From Paraburkholderia sp. UYCP14C (GTDB lineage Bacteria > Pseudomonadota > Gammaproteobacteria > Burkholderiales > Burkholderiaceae): a stretch of DNA of 64,000 bases. The stretch lies in NCBI RefSeq assembly GCF_004197395.1, contig NZ_SELS01000006.1:1-64000 (forward strand), in the 5' to 3' direction. Positions 28,528-37,557 of the stretch are shown here, piece after piece. Position numbers and translations under genes: made by a program. The notes beneath the pieces are model-generated. The model was not told the DNA's origin, did no database searches, and worked only from the letters and a program-made list of their open reading frames with translations. Numbering within the stretch: position 1 is the first letter of the stretch; every line of letters starts with the position of its first letter.

Positions 28528-30138
28528 TCAGAAGCGCACCGGCTGCTCGGGCAGCACCACGAAAAAGGTCGATCCGGCGCCTTCGGCCGATTCGACCCAG
28601 ACGCGCCCGCCGTGCCGCTCGACCGTGCGACGCACCACGGCGAGGCCGATCCCCTCGCCGCTCGCGACGTCCCCGTGCAGACGCTGGAACGCGCGAAACA
28701 CCTTCGACAGATATGCGGCCGGAATGCCGAGTCCATTATCGCGGACGTAATAGGTGCGCATCCGGACCGCGCGCGGCTCGCTTTCGTCGACGGGTTCGGG
28801 CGCGAGCGCGCCGATCTCGATGCGCCCGCGACGCGCCGGATCGAGGAAAGTCAGCGCATTGCCAATCAGGTTACTGAAGATCTGCTCGACCGCCGCCGGA
28901 TCGCCCCATGCGGGCGGCAGCTCGCGCACGGTGATGCTCGCGGCGCGCTGGTCGATCGTGCCTTGCAGCCCATCGACGACCTTTGCCACCGCGCGCCCGA
29001 CGCTGACCCGCTGCCACTGGTATTCGAGTCGTCCCGCGCGCGAGATGCGCAGCAGCGCGTCGATGATCGTCGCCGCGCGCGCGACCGCGGTGCGCAAATA
29101 GTGCAACGACTCGCGCACGTCGCCATCGAGGATCTGCGTCATGCGGCGCGCTTCGTTCTCGGGCAGGCGAGCCTGCCCGACGAGGCCGTCGAGTTCGTCG
29201 CACGACACGTGCAACTCCTTCGAAAAACCCTGCAGATTGACGAGCGGCGAGCGCAGATCGTGCGACACGCTGTAGATGAACATCTCGTTATCCTGCGTTT
29301 CCTGGCGCAATTCCTCATTGACGGCCGCCAGTTCAAGAGCGCGTGCTTCCAGTTCCGTCTTCAGTGCCTCCTGCCCGGCTTCCGCCTCGCGCAGACGCGT
29401 ATCGGTTTGATGCAGCACATTGTCGAGCGCGGCGATCTCATCGCTGCCCGACAACGGTGCGGCGAGCGGCCGGCCGCTGCCGAGGCGCTCGGCGTTATCG
29501 GTCAACACTTCGAGGCGTTGGCCGATGCCGCGCGCGAACACGAAAGCAGTGGCTGCCCAGATCAGCATCGAGCCGAACACCGCGGCGATCAGCGCGCGCT
29601 GCTGAAGCTCGCGCCGCTCGCCGAGCGCAGTCGAGCGCTCGACGTCGAGCTCCGACGCCGCCGCGCCGAACTGGGCCAACTCATCGCGGAACACGGCGAC
29701 CTGCTCGGGCAACTCGCCGGTTTCGAGCGCGATATACGGGCGTAGACTGCGCCCCTCGTGCAGCGCCTGCGAGATCGCGACACTCTGCTCGCGATACGCG
29801 TCGATCGCGCGCCGCATGCTGCGCACGCGCTCGGCCTGAGCCGGCGTTTCGGCGACCAGCGTATCGAGCTTCGCAAGCCGATCGTTCAGGTCGACCCACA
29901 CCGCCTGGCGGTCGATCAGCGATGCATCGCCCGTCACCATCGCCGTGCGCACACGCGCGGCCTGACGCAGCAGCGGATCGACGATGGCCGACGACTCGTA
30001 GAGGATCTGCTTGCTGTTGTCGACCCATCGCGCGGCCTGCGCGGTCCGCTCCTGGGTGTCGAAGACGACCCCGAGCAGCGCGAGTTCGACCACGCTCGGT
30101 ACCGCGATCAGCAGCAAACCTTTGGTGAATAGTTTCAT
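28528..30138 (-). CDS. Membrane histidine kinase with CHASE3-like sensor
   Basis: This 536-residue kinase has TM1 at about 7-27, an extracytoplasmic helical domain of about 155 residues resembling CHASE3 (RTAQAARWVDNSKQILYESSAIVD), TM2 at about 183-203, a HAMP region and a coiled coil. The H-box is IYSVSHDLRSPLVNLQGF (H293), of the type found in phytochrome-like kinases. The ATPase domain has NLIGNALTF, DNGLGIPAAYLSKVF and GEGIGLAVVRRTVERHGG. It is first in the three-gene signalling unit, with the stand-alone receiver gene next. The ligand is unknown. Confidence 0.92.
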   Translation of the reverse strand: MKLFTKGLLLIAVPSVVELALLGVVFDTQERTAQAARWVDNSKQILYESSAIVDPLLRQAARVRTAMVTGDASLIDRQAVWVDLNDRLAKLDTLVAETPAQAERVRSMRRAIDAYREQSVAISQALHEGRSLRPYIALETGELPEQVAVFRDELAQFGAAASELDVERSTALGERRELQQRALIAAVFGSMLIWAATAFVFARGIGQRLEVLTDNAERLGSGRPLAAPLSGSDEIAALDNVLHQTDTRLREAEAGQEALKTELEARALELAAVNEELRQETQDNEMFIYSVSHDLRSPLVNLQGFSKELHVSCDELDGLVGQARLPENEARRMTQILDGDVRESLHYLRTAVARAATIIDALLRISRAGRLEYQWQRVSVGRAVAKVVDGLQGTIDQRAASITVRELPPAWGDPAAVEQIFSNLIGNALTFLDPARRGRIEIGALAPEPVDESEPRAVRMRTYYVRDNGLGIPAAYLSKVFRAFQRLHGDVASGEGIGLAVVRRTVERHGGRVWVESAEGAGSTFFVVLPEQPVRF

Positions 30139-30567
30139 GGTTCCGTCAGGGCGTTCAGGCTGTGATTCAGGCTGTCACTCGAACGGCGGGCTCGCGCACA
30201 CCCGTCGCGCCCCGTAGGCGGGCGCAGCGCGGCCGGACGGGCCATTATCGACGTGAATCGGAGATATTTCAACGGCGCCCCTAGCAAGCGCTCGACCACA
30301 CAAAAATGACTTTTTTATTGGGATGGGATGTTTTTTCCGCTCCGCCTGCGTCTATGATGGAGACAAGGTGTGCTGGGATGCGAATGCGCGCGGCGAGGCG
30401 GTTCGGCATGATTCGTGCGGGAGGTGATGGGGCGATGCGATAGCGTCGAATCATCGTGAATCCGGCCTTGTCGTATGCTATAAAAGATCGACGTGCGGCG
30501 CGCGAAAGCCGGGAGTGGTCGCATGAGGACGCAGCGTTTCTTGCAATTCTTTTTCAGGCGAATTTTT
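30139..30567. other. Intergenic region between the kinase cluster and the unknown gene at 30568
   Basis: This 429-bp gap between divergent genes is AT-richer than its surroundings, with runs such as TTTTTTATT near 30308 and TATAAA at 30479-30484. It presumably carries the promoter of the three-gene signalling unit on the minus strand and of the 30568 gene on the plus strand. I see no RNA gene or ORF with support. Confidence 0.55.
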
Positions 30568-31014
30568 ATGTCCTTCCCGAAAAAGCGTAGACGCGCGAAG
30601 GTGGACGGCGACGAGTCGTTCCTCGCGGTTCTGCGGCATTTCAAGCCGTTCAGTCAACTCGACACCAAGATCGCGCGGGCTCGCGCGCAGGACGAACCGG
30701 TGCTCTATGCACACGTGCTGCCCGGACTCGACGTGCTTCTATGCAGTGTGCGCGGCGCGCAGCCACCCTACCCGGCGCCGGCCGAATTGCGGCGTCGCTG
30801 CATCGAATCCATTACCAACGCGCTGGAGCAGCCGCTCGATGGTCTCGAGAACGGCGGTTACTGGTACGAGGCCGACGGCTTCGGCTTCCTCGTGTTCGCG
30901 AGCCGTGCGCGCGGCAAGATTCTGACGGAGTTCGGCGCGACGCGGATCGGTACCCGCCGCGGCGTGCGTCGCCAGGATGCGTCAGGTGATGCAACACCGC
31001 GCTCGCTCCGATAG
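30568..31014 (+). CDS. Protein of unknown function
   Basis: This 148-residue protein, starting at ATG 30568 (MSFPKKRRRAKVDGDESF), has a basic N-terminus and strong GC3, which supports coding. It contains the segments FLAVLRHFKPFSQLDTKIARA and YWYEADGFGFLVFASRARGKILTEFG; no signal peptide or membrane span is seen and I recognise no family. An upstream in-frame ATG at 30493 lies in poorly biased sequence. The ribosome binding site (AGG about 10 nt upstream) is weak. It stands alone between the signalling unit and the convergent AsmA-like gene. Confidence 0.6.
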   Translation: MSFPKKRRRAKVDGDESFLAVLRHFKPFSQLDTKIARARAQDEPVLYAHVLPGLDVLLCSVRGAQPPYPAPAELRRRCIESITNALEQPLDGLENGGYWYEADGFGFLVFASRARGKILTEFGATRIGTRRGVRRQDASGDATPRSLR

Positions 31015-31331
31015 CGCAGATCAGATGCCCTGAAGTTCAGGGTTACTGACGGGTCGTTCCGTCGTCATTCATCCGCAGTTTCGACAGCTGTTGTCGTCAC
31101 GCATCGCTGGCGTTGTCTTCAGAGCGGCGCCGCCTTCCTCTTCGCTTCATTCAAACGCTCGCTTCGACGGCAACAGCGCGCAGTTCCGCGCGCGGCTTCA
31201 TGTCATTCATTTCGCGCTTGCATCATCGGCACGCTTGCGCGCGGGCGGCACGCTGGTCAGCGACAAGCAGACCACGCACAGGCCGCCGCCGACGCTCCCA
31301 TTCAACCAGTTCGCAGGCCGACCCGGCAACC
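31015..31331. other. Intergenic region before the AsmA-like gene end
   Basis: This 317-bp gap lies between convergent genes. It holds a short near-perfect palindrome CCCTGAAGTTCAGGG at 31028-31042 just after the upstream stop, which could be a weak terminator stem or a protein site. I see no gene with support and no strong intrinsic terminator for either neighbour. Confidence 0.5.
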
Positions 31332-33788
31332 TCAGCTGCCCTTGTATTCGGCCGCGCTCGCCGGCGACAGCGTCGCCGGCTTGCGATCCGCCGCGGCCGG
31401 CGACGACGCGCCGCCCGAGGACTTGTTGACCGGCGCGCCGTCGAGCGATATCGGCGCCTTCGGCGGTTGCTTGACGCCGGGCGGGGGCGCCTTCGGCATC
31501 TGCCGCACCTGCGCGAGCAATTCTCCGCACGGCAGCGGTTTGTTGTTGCTCGGCGCGAGCAGCGGGATCAGCGCCGCGAACGGATTGATTAGCCCGAGTC
31601 CCACCGCTGCGCCGCCGCGCAATGCGAGCGCGGCCGCATTGACACCAACGTGCGGATGCTTGAACGTGCCCTTCACGTACAGCGGCGAGCGCAGCGAAAA
31701 GACCCGGAAGCCCTTCGTATGCGGATGCACGCCGAGGTCCATCGTTTCGTCGCGCAGATTGATGTGACCGTCGATATTGATCACCGCGTCGTCGGTATCG
31801 AGCGCGAACACGCGCGCTTCGAGAACGCCGTCGGTCGCGACGAAATCGGCGGCCGCGCAGTTGATCTTCACGTCGCGATTGCCGAACAGCTTTTCATAGA
31901 CGACGTTCGCGACGTTGAGCCCAGCCGCCTCCATCAGCAAACGGCTGACGGTGCCGTCGGTCACGAGCGCCTTCACCTCGCCGTTCGAGCTCGCCGCGAG
32001 CGCCGCCGGCGAATTGCCGGTCGCGGACAACGACGCATCGCCGTTGATCTCGCCGAGCGCGTTCTGCATCGTCTTGAAGTTCGGGAACAGCTGCTTCAGC
32101 TTCAGATGCCGCGCCGACATCGCGAAGCGTCCTTTCAACGGTGCCGAGGCGCCATCGAGATGAATGTCGGACGCGAGCGAGCCGCCCGCGACGCCGAACT
32201 TCAGCGGCACGAGCGACAGCACGCCATCGGTCATCACGACGTGCGTGTACAGATCCGTGATCGGCAGGTTCGAGTTCTTGACGATGCGCTGGCCGGTGAA
32301 CTTGACGTCGGCGTCGATCGCCTTCCAGCGGTCGGTGCGGAACTCCTCGACCGGCAGCACGCGATCGCCCGGCTGCGCAGTCGCGTCGCCGCGCTTCGCC
32401 TTGCTCGCGTTCGAATCGGCGCCGATCACCGGCGCGAGATCCGCGAACTGCAGCACATGCGAATCGAGTTCGCCCTGCAGCAAAGGCCGCGGCTCGCGCG
32501 CGGTATACGTCAACGACCCGTTGAGATCGCTGCCGCCGACCCGCCCTGTGAAGTTTTCATACGTGAACACGTTGCCGCTCGACTTGAAGCGGCCGATCAG
32601 ATGACCCTCGGTCGCGTATGGCGGGGTTTCGGGCAAGGTCACGCCGGTCAGCGAATACAGGCGCGCCATGCTGTTGCCCTGCAGCCAGAGACGCAGATCG
32701 AGCGCCGCGAGATGCGCCGGATCGGTGATCGTGCCGACGAAGGCGATATGCAGGTCGCCGGCTTTGACGTCGGCCTGCACCGGGAATGGACGGTTCGCGT
32801 CCTGCAGCGCGAGTACGCCGCCGAGCTTGCCGCTGCCCGACACCGGGGTGCGGTTATAGGTGCCCTTGACGGTCCAGGCGATCGCATAGAGCGGCGTCGC
32901 ACGCGCCGTGCCTGCAGTGCCGCTCGCGCCCGAACCGGTCGCGGCCGCGCTGGCGCTCTCGCTGGCGGCTTCAGCTGGCGCGGCTCCGCCGCTCGTGGCG
33001 AGCGCGCCTGAAGCTGCGGACGCGCCCGATGCGACCTGCGCCGCCGTTGCAGAAGCCGCCGCCTCTGAAGCCGCCTTCGCCTCCGAGGCCGCCTGCGCCT
33101 CGGCCTGCGCGGCGAGCTTGCTCGCGCCGGCGCGGCCGATCGCCTGCGCCGACGCGCTGCGCGAGGCCGCCTCCTGCTGCTTCAGCGCGTCGCCGATCGG
33201 GATCGGCTGTCCTAGTGTATCGACGGCCATCTGCAGCTCGACCTTCTTCTGCTGATCCGACAGCGCGATATTGCCCCTGGCGAACGCGATATCGTGCAGA
33301 ACGAGCTTCCACTCGGACGGTCCGCCCGACGACGCCAGCTTGAAGGTCCAGTTATTGCGCCCGTCGACGAGCCGTTCGAGATCGACCGACGGATTCACGA
33401 AGTTGATCGCCGGAATCACGATGTCGTGCGCGAGCAGCGGCAGGACCTCGACCTCGAAGTCGATTTCGTCGAGCGTCGCGAACTGCGGCTGTTTAGTCCA
33501 GTCGGGATTGCCGATCGTGATGTTGGCCGCCGAAAAGCGCGGCCAGGGCACCCAGCCGCGCCAGCCGGTTTCGCCGACCGCATGACGCCAACCCACCTTC
33601 AGGTCGCCGTTGATCACGAACGGCCGGCCGATGGCCTGGCTGACCTTGTCGTCGATGTAAGGCCGCGCGCGGTTCCAGTCGAAGCTCAGGATGAAGATGA
33701 CGAGCGCGACGATCAGGATGATGAGCGTCGCTAGCAGCCATGCGAAGATTTTTCCTACCCGTCGTCCTATGCTGCTCGACCCTGCCAT
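31332..33788 (-). CDS. AsmA-family protein
   Basis: This 818-residue protein has one N-terminal membrane anchor (about 13-35; KIFAWLLATLIILIVALVIFILSF) followed by a large periplasmic beta-rich region, the layout of AsmA-like proteins implicated in envelope lipid transport or outer-membrane assembly. Recognisable parts are RPYIDDKVSQAIGRPFVINGDLKVGW near the start and the C-terminal DTDDAVINIDGHINLRDETMDLGVHPHTKGF. Residues about 203-297 form an Ala/Ser/Glu/Gly-rich insert that looks coiled or disordered. It is divergent from fetA. Substrate is unknown. Confidence 0.88.
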   Translation of the reverse strand: MAGSSSIGRRVGKIFAWLLATLIILIVALVIFILSFDWNRARPYIDDKVSQAIGRPFVINGDLKVGWRHAVGETGWRGWVPWPRFSAANITIGNPDWTKQPQFATLDEIDFEVEVLPLLAHDIVIPAINFVNPSVDLERLVDGRNNWTFKLASSGGPSEWKLVLHDIAFARGNIALSDQQKKVELQMAVDTLGQPIPIGDALKQQEAASRSASAQAIGRAGASKLAAQAEAQAASEAKAASEAAASATAAQVASGASAASGALATSGGAAPAEAASESASAAATGSGASGTAGTARATPLYAIAWTVKGTYNRTPVSGSGKLGGVLALQDANRPFPVQADVKAGDLHIAFVGTITDPAHLAALDLRLWLQGNSMARLYSLTGVTLPETPPYATEGHLIGRFKSSGNVFTYENFTGRVGGSDLNGSLTYTAREPRPLLQGELDSHVLQFADLAPVIGADSNASKAKRGDATAQPGDRVLPVEEFRTDRWKAIDADVKFTGQRIVKNSNLPITDLYTHVVMTDGVLSLVPLKFGVAGGSLASDIHLDGASAPLKGRFAMSARHLKLKQLFPNFKTMQNALGEINGDASLSATGNSPAALAASSNGEVKALVTDGTVSRLLMEAAGLNVANVVYEKLFGNRDVKINCAAADFVATDGVLEARVFALDTDDAVINIDGHINLRDETMDLGVHPHTKGFRVFSLRSPLYVKGTFKHPHVGVNAAALALRGGAAVGLGLINPFAALIPLLAPSNNKPLPCGELLAQVRQMPKAPPPGVKQPPKAPISLDGAPVNKSSGGASSPAAADRKPATLSPASAAEYKGS

Positions 33789-33972
33789 TGAAAAGCTCCG
33801 CGTGTTGTTCTACGTTGTGCACCGTGCAGCAGTTATCATGCCTGGCGCGAAACGATGAATCGCCGCGCCTGTCGTGCGTTGTCGTGCCTCGTCGTTTTAT
33901 CATGGCGCACGCTTTGCCGACAAACCGACCGGCGCATTGACGCCGTCGCACCCTCCCCACGACGTTCCAACC

Positions 33973-34713
33973 ATGACCGATGTTCCCTTCGTCCTCGCCG
34001 ACGGCATCGTGCGGCGCGATGCGCAGCGTGGCCAGACGCTGTTGCAGCCGACCACCTTCGCGCTGCGCGCCGGCGAGCGCGCCGCGATTACCGGACCGTC
34101 CGGCTCCGGCAAGAGCGTGTTTCTGCGCGCGCTCGCGCTGCTCGATCCGATCGATGCGGGACGCATCCTGTGGCATGGCGCGCCAGTCGAGCGCGCGGCG
34201 ATTCCGCGCTACCGGCGCGGCGTCGCGTATATCCGGCAGCGGCCCGCGCTGATCGACGGCAGCGTCGAAGACAATCTGCGCTATCCCTTCGAGCTGCACG
34301 CGTATCGCGACGTGCGCTTCGATCGCGCACGCGCGGCCAGGCTTGCGATGCAGGCGGGCCGCGGCGAGGACTTTCTCGGCAAGCGGGCAAGCGAGCTGTC
34401 GGGCGGCGAAGCGCAGATCGCCGCACTGATCCGCGTGCTGCAACTCGCGCCCGAAGTGCTGTTGCTCGACGAGCCGACCGCATCGCTCGACCCGGCGTCG
34501 TCGCGAGCGATCGAAGCGCTCGTGCAGGCGTGGTTCGATGCCGCGCCCCAAGCTCACGCGTCGATGTGGGTGTCGCACGATCTCGAGCAGGCGGCACGCA
34601 TGAGCAACCGCCACCTGACGATGCGCGCCGGTGTGCTGACCGAAGACACTCCCGCGCTGCGCGACACCGACCCACGCGATCCCGCGGATCTGCAGCGGGA
34701 GCCCCGTCAATGA
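33973..34713 (+). CDS. fetA: ABC transporter ATP-binding protein, FetA (YbbL) type
   Basis: This 246-residue ATPase has Walker A TGPSGSGKS (K47), the ABC signature LSGGEAQIAALIRVLQLAPE, Walker B VLLLDEPTASLD and the H-loop WVSHDLEQ. ATG 33973 is the most suitable start; the frame extends upstream without support. The next gene overlaps its stop by four bases (ATGA) and encodes the FetB-type permease, so the pair is translationally coupled. E. coli FetAB is linked to iron export and peroxide resistance; that role here is by family analogy only. Confidence 0.9.
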   Translation: MTDVPFVLADGIVRRDAQRGQTLLQPTTFALRAGERAAITGPSGSGKSVFLRALALLDPIDAGRILWHGAPVERAAIPRYRRGVAYIRQRPALIDGSVEDNLRYPFELHAYRDVRFDRARAARLAMQAGRGEDFLGKRASELSGGEAQIAALIRVLQLAPEVLLLDEPTASLDPASSRAIEALVQAWFDAAPQAHASMWVSHDLEQAARMSNRHLTMRAGVLTEDTPALRDTDPRDPADLQREPRQ

Positions 34714-35516
34714 GCCTGCAGAATCTGAGCTTGTGGGACGTCGCGATCGCGACGCTGCTGATCGTCGTGAATGGCGCGGTATCGGTCGCGCTGAAGCTCG
34801 ATCTCGAGCGCAAGCTCGCATGGGCGGCGGTGCGCACCGTCGTCCAGTTGCTCGCGATCGGCTACGTGCTCGGCTGGGTGTTCAGTTTCGCTCGCTGGTA
34901 CGTGGTGCTGCCGCTGATGATCGTGATGACGCTGATCGCCGGTTTCGCCGGCGCGCAGCGCGGCAGCCGCACCTATGCCGGACAACGCGTGGACAGCGTG
35001 CTGTCGATCTGGGTCAGCTCGTGGCTCGTGGCCGCGGTGGGCTTGTTCGTCGTGATCCGGATTCATCCGTGGTACGAGCCGCAATATGCGATTCCGATTC
35101 TCGGCATGATCCTCGGCAACACGCTGACCGGTGTATCGCTCGGCATCGAGCGGATGACCGAGGAGTTGACGGCGCGACGCGACCGCGTCGACATGGCGCT
35201 CGCGCTCGGCGCGACACGCTGGGAGGCCGCGCAGGCGCCGGCGCGCCAGGCGGTGCGCGCGGGCATGATGCCGACGTTGAACCAGATGGCGGTGGTCGGC
35301 GTGGTCAGTTTGCCGGGCATGATGACCGGTCAGGTGCTGGCCGGGCAATCGCCATTGCAGGCGGTGCGCTATCAGATCGTCATCATGTTTCTGATCGCTG
35401 CGGCCTCGGCGCTGGGGACCGTGGGCGCTGTGCTGCTCACCTACCGACGGCTCTTTTCGGCCGAGCATCAGTTCTTGCCGGCGCGGCTCGTCGAGCGTGA
35501 GGCACGCAAAGGATAG
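34710..35516 (+). CDS. fetB: ABC transporter permease, FetB (YbbM) type
   Basis: This 268-residue integral membrane protein has about seven hydrophobic segments, starting LSLWDVAIATLLIVVNGAVSV and including the family motifs RTVVQLLAIGYVLG, GMILGNTLTGVSLGIERM and GVVSLPGMMTGQVLAGQSPLQAVRYQI. Its start overlaps the fetA stop (ATGA at 34710-34713), so it depends on fetA translation. It ends near a 9-bp hairpin facing a convergent gene. Confidence 0.92.
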   Translation: MSLQNLSLWDVAIATLLIVVNGAVSVALKLDLERKLAWAAVRTVVQLLAIGYVLGWVFSFARWYVVLPLMIVMTLIAGFAGAQRGSRTYAGQRVDSVLSIWVSSWLVAAVGLFVVIRIHPWYEPQYAIPILGMILGNTLTGVSLGIERMTEELTARRDRVDMALALGATRWEAAQAPARQAVRAGMMPTLNQMAVVGVVSLPGMMTGQVLAGQSPLQAVRYQIVIMFLIAAASALGTVGAVLLTYRRLFSAEHQFLPARLVEREARKG

Positions 35517-35542
35517 TGCGCTGGCGAGTGGTGCAACGGGTC

Positions 35543-35566
35543 GCACGCGGCCATCACGCCGCGTGC
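35543..35566. terminator. Hairpin between fetB and the convergent exported protein gene
   Basis: GCACGCGGC (35543-35551) and GCCGCGTGC (35558-35566) form a perfect 9-bp stem with a 6-nt loop in the 58-bp gap between convergent genes. There is no clear T-run on either side. Confidence 0.5.
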
Positions 35567-35574
35567 TCACCCCT

Positions 35575-36123
35575 TCAACGCTTCGCGGTGACAGCGACCT
35601 CGGTGCCGTCGCTCAGCTTCAGCGTTTTCGTGGTGCCATTGACCGGCATCGTGAAACGCACGATCTGGCTCATGCGCACGGCATTGGGACACTGGACCGT
35701 CTTGCCGCCGCTCGTCACGGCCTTCACGCCATGCGGCGTCTGCGCCTGGAAGCTCAGCTGCACGGTTGCGGTGCCGTCGCTCGCCACCACCGGCGCAAAG
35801 CGGATCTGGGTCTGGCGGATCATCGCGCCATTCTCGTCGATCGGCAGCGACGCGTAGTCCGGGCACGCGTCGGAGGCGGCCACCGGACCACCGGGCGGCA
35901 CGGTCTTCCACGTGAAGTCGTCCGATTCGCCTGAGCGGATCGTGCGGGTCTCCTGGGAATTGCCGAACTGCTTCGACGTGACCCGAACGGTGTAGCGGAT
36001 CGGACCGTCGAGCGCGGCCTGGTTGGTCACCGTGATCGGCGTGGCTGCGCGAGCAGCCGGCACGAGCGCGCAGGCGAGAGAAGCGACAACGGAAACGGCG
36101 GAGAGTTTGAAGCTGAAGCTCAT
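35575..36123 (-). CDS. Exported protein of unknown function
   Basis: This 182-residue protein starts at ATG 36123, with GAGGTG upstream. The signal peptide LSAVSVVASLACALVPAARA is followed by a mature domain rich in beta-strand pattern (PITVTNQAALDGPIRYTVRVTSKQFG ... TVQLSFQAQTPHGVK). Two Cys in the mature part (in DACPDY and VQCPNA) could form a periplasmic disulfide. I do not recognise a named family. It converges on fetB and no partner gene is evident. Confidence 0.8.
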   Translation of the reverse strand: MSFSFKLSAVSVVASLACALVPAARAATPITVTNQAALDGPIRYTVRVTSKQFGNSQETRTIRSGESDDFTWKTVPPGGPVAASDACPDYASLPIDENGAMIRQTQIRFAPVVASDGTATVQLSFQAQTPHGVKAVTSGGKTVQCPNAVRMSQIVRFTMPVNGTTKTLKLSDGTEVAVTAKR

Positions 36124-36356
36124 ACTGTCACCTCGTTGTTGTGCCGCTGCGCGCCTGCGTCGACGAGACTGCCCGTGCACTGTTCGCGCACTGCCGGGGA
36201 CCGGCCGGTTCATACCGGCTTGCCTCGCCGCAAGACACGCAACCGTTTTGGCATGCTGCGTCGTCAGTCTAACGCCAAGCGCGCCAGCGCGCGTGTCGTG
36301 TCGGCTCGGGTGTTAACCCGCTTGCGGCGACACGCGTTCTGCGCGTCGATTTCGTC

Positions 36357-37373
36357 TCAGAAGCCGGTCAGTACCAGCTTGCCGATCGCGCGTCCCGCTT
36401 CGAGCAACCCATGCGCACGACGCAGATTCTCCGCGTTGATGCGCCCGAGGTCCTCTCCAAGCGTGGTGCGCAACGTACCCGCATCGACGAGCCGCGCGAC
36501 CTCGGTCAGCAACTTGTGCTGCTCGATCATGTCGGGCGTGCCGAACATCGAGCGCGTGAACATGAACTCCCAGTGAAACGCGGCGCTCTTTGCCTTCAGC
36601 AATTCGACCGGCACCGCGGCGCTGTTCTCGACGATCGTGCAGATGCTGCCTTGCGGTTTGATCAGTTGCGCGGCTGCCGGGAAATTGCGGTCGGTATCGT
36701 TGAAGATCAACACGTAGTCGACCTGCTCGATGCCGATCTGCTTCGTCTGCGCGGGCAGATCGCCGAAGTGATCGACGACGTGATCCGCGCCGAGCTCCCG
36801 TGCCCATTTCGCCGATTCGGGCCGCGACGCGGTCGCGATCACCTTCAGCTTGCCGAGCTGCTTCGCGAGCTGGATGCCGATCGAGCCGACCCCGCCCGCG
36901 CCGCCGAAAATCAGCACCGTGCGGCCTGCGTCGGCGCCCTGCGGCGATACGCCGAGGCGATCGAACAAGGCTTCCCACGCAGTGATCGCGGTCAGCGGCA
37001 ACGCGGCCGCGTGCGTGAAATCGAGCGACGCCGGCTTGTGTCCGACGATCCGTTCGTCGACCAGATGAAACTCGCTGTTGGCGCCCGGCCGCGTGATGCT
37101 GCCCGCATAGAACACCGGATCGCCGACCTTGAACAGCGTGACCTCGGGGCCGGTCGCGACGACCGTCCCGGACGCATCCCAGCCGAGCACGCGCGGGCTC
37201 TTCTCGACGGTGTCTTTAGGCGCACGCACCTTGGTGTCGACCGGGTTCACGGAGATGGCTTCGACCTTGACCAGCAGATCGCGGCCGCTCGCTTCGGGTT
37301 TCGGGACCTCGACGTCGACGAGCGCTTCGGCGTGATCGATCGGCAGATAACGGTAGAGTCCGACGGCTTTCAT
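36357..37373 (-). CDS. Zinc-type alcohol dehydrogenase / quinone oxidoreductase
   Basis: This 338-residue medium-chain dehydrogenase/reductase begins MKAVGLYRYLPIDHAEALVD, has the GroES-like N-terminal half (VKVEAISVNPVDTKVR ... VLGWDASGTVVATGPEV) and an NAD(P)-binding site TVLIFGGAGGVGSIGIQLAK. The catalytic-zinc Cys of true alcohol dehydrogenases is not evident, so quinone oxidoreductase-like activity on reactive carbonyls is more likely. ATG 37373 follows AGGAGC. It is divergent from a LysR regulator with which it shares a 183-bp AT-rich region, a layout that suggests control by that regulator. Confidence 0.9.
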   Translation of the reverse strand: MKAVGLYRYLPIDHAEALVDVEVPKPEASGRDLLVKVEAISVNPVDTKVRAPKDTVEKSPRVLGWDASGTVVATGPEVTLFKVGDPVFYAGSITRPGANSEFHLVDERIVGHKPASLDFTHAAALPLTAITAWEALFDRLGVSPQGADAGRTVLIFGGAGGVGSIGIQLAKQLGKLKVIATASRPESAKWARELGADHVVDHFGDLPAQTKQIGIEQVDYVLIFNDTDRNFPAAAQLIKPQGSICTIVENSAAVPVELLKAKSAAFHWEFMFTRSMFGTPDMIEQHKLLTEVARLVDAGTLRTTLGEDLGRINAENLRRAHGLLEAGRAIGKLVLTGF

Positions 37374-37502
37374 GATTGCTCCTTGTTCGTTCGGTTGATG
37401 CACAGGTTCTTGCTGCGGAGAAAGGACCGCCGGCCCGTGCGCGGTGGTGTTCCGTCGCCCGTCATGATCGTCGAATCCATCAGACATATCGTAGGATGTT
37501 TC

Positions 37503-37557
37503 TTATTCTGATAAAAGATACATAATCACTGAAACATTTTTTGGTTTTTCAGAATAA
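37503..37557. promoter_or_regulatory. Inverted repeat in the oxidoreductase/LysR intergenic region
   Basis: TTATTCTGATAAA (37503-37515) and TTTTTCAGAATAA (37545-37557) are inverted copies matching at 12 of 13 positions, 29 nt apart, in AT-rich sequence. The right arm reaches the first base of the LysR start codon. It could be an operator for the LysR protein or a leader hairpin hiding its start. Confidence 0.6.
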
